Part shown: positions 5,571-5,844 of the stretch, in pieces
Layout: each line of letters opens with the position of its first letter
Numbering within the stretch: position 1 is the stretch's first letter
NCBI GenBank assembly: GCA_005883855.1
Contig: VBAU01000218.1
Location: 1 to 5,844, forward strand
Source: Bacteroidota bacterium
GTDB lineage: Bacteria > Bacteroidota > Bacteroidia > Chitinophagales > Chitinophagaceae
Reading direction: 5' to 3'
DNA: 5,844 bases
The notes under the pieces: generated by a model
What the model was told of the DNA's origin: nothing
The model's database searches: none
What the model saw: only the letters and a program-made list of their open reading frames with translations
Made by a program: the position numbers and the translations under genes

Positions 5571-5844
5571 ATGAAGCTTTCACAATTTAAGTTTGACCTT
5601 CCATTAAATCTTATTGCGCAACACCCCACGAAAAAAAGAGAAGATGCCCGGATGATGGTCGTTCATCGCCACACGGGTCAAATTGAAAATAAGCACTTCC
5701 GGGACATCCTGGACTATTTCGATGACAAGGATGTGTTTATCGTAAATAACACAAAGGTTTTTCCGGCACGCATGTATGGACGCAAAGAAAAGACCGGCGC
5801 CAAGATCGAGGTATTTCTTTTGCGTGAGCTAAATAAGCAAAACC
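5571..5844 (+). CDS. queA: S-adenosylmethionine:tRNA ribosyltransferase-isomerase QueA (partial, 3' end missing)
   Basis: QueA transfers and isomerises the ribosyl part of S-adenosylmethionine onto preQ1 already inserted at tRNA position 34, giving epoxyqueuosine in the cytoplasmic queuosine pathway. The 91 visible codons match the family's N-terminus: MKLSQFKFDLPLNLIAQHP (1-19), the REDARMMVVHR strand (23-33), TGQIENKHFRDI (35-46), VFIVNNTKVFPARMYGRKE (55-73) and IEVFLLREL (79-87). VNNTKVFPAR corresponds to the conserved LNDTRVIPAR motif, with Asn-Asn for Asn-Asp, a variation I regard as normal in Bacteroidota. The usual full length is about 340-410 residues, so roughly three quarters lies beyond the right edge. 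The ATG is preceded by an A-rich stretch and no Shine-Dalgarno, typical of the phylum. Its own promoter element and a long leader precede it. Confidence 0.95.
   Translation, partial: MKLSQFKFDLPLNLIAQHPTKKREDARMMVVHRHTGQIENKHFRDILDYFDDKDVFIVNNTKVFPARMYGRKEKTGAKIEVFLLRELNKQN

Noticed and set aside
1..5844. Mobile elements, CRISPR arrays, toxin-antitoxin or phage genes
   Set aside because: No transposase, integrase, terminal inverted repeats, regularly spaced repeats or known defence domains could be found on either strand.

Overview
The window looks like chromosomal DNA from a member of the Bacteroidota, most likely the Chitinophagaceae or a close relative. The evidence is an exact TAnnTTTG-type -7 promoter element (TACCTTTG) upstream of queA, A-rich translation starts without Shine-Dalgarno sequences, signal peptides ending in a Bacteroidota-style AQ junction, and protein families typical of that phylum. 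Genus-level placement is an inference from protein style only.

Layout from left to right. (1) Positions 2-658 (+) hold the C-terminal part of an oligopeptide/dipeptide-type ABC transporter ATPase that enters from the left edge. (2) Positions 655-4455 (-) hold one very long gene for a secreted 1266-residue protein. It has an N-terminal TraB/GumN (Tiki-like) domain, three related beta-rich modules and an alpha-helical C-terminal half with Asp-rich tracts. It converges on the ABC gene, and the two stop codons share one CTAG. (3) Positions 4456-4846 are a 391-base divergent intergenic region. It is AT-rich except for a sharply bounded GC-rich island that can fold. (4) Positions 4847-5323 (+) hold a small secreted PepSY-like/BLIP-like protein, followed by a strong hairpin. 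(5) Positions 5431-5570 hold a promoter element and a structured untranslated leader. (6) Positions 5571-5844 (+) hold the start of queA, the tRNA queuosine enzyme, which runs off the right edge.

The genes do not form one operon: strands alternate, and each intergenic gap carries its own signals. The most distinctive item is the multidomain TraB/GumN protein. Its N-terminal domain keeps both GX2H motifs of the proposed metalloprotease fold, but about 970 further residues have no assignment I can make by name. It is divergently placed from a PepSY-like exported protein, a fold class that includes protease-inhibitory propeptides, so a functional link is possible but unproven. I see no mobile element, CRISPR array, rRNA or complete tRNA, and no clear defence system.
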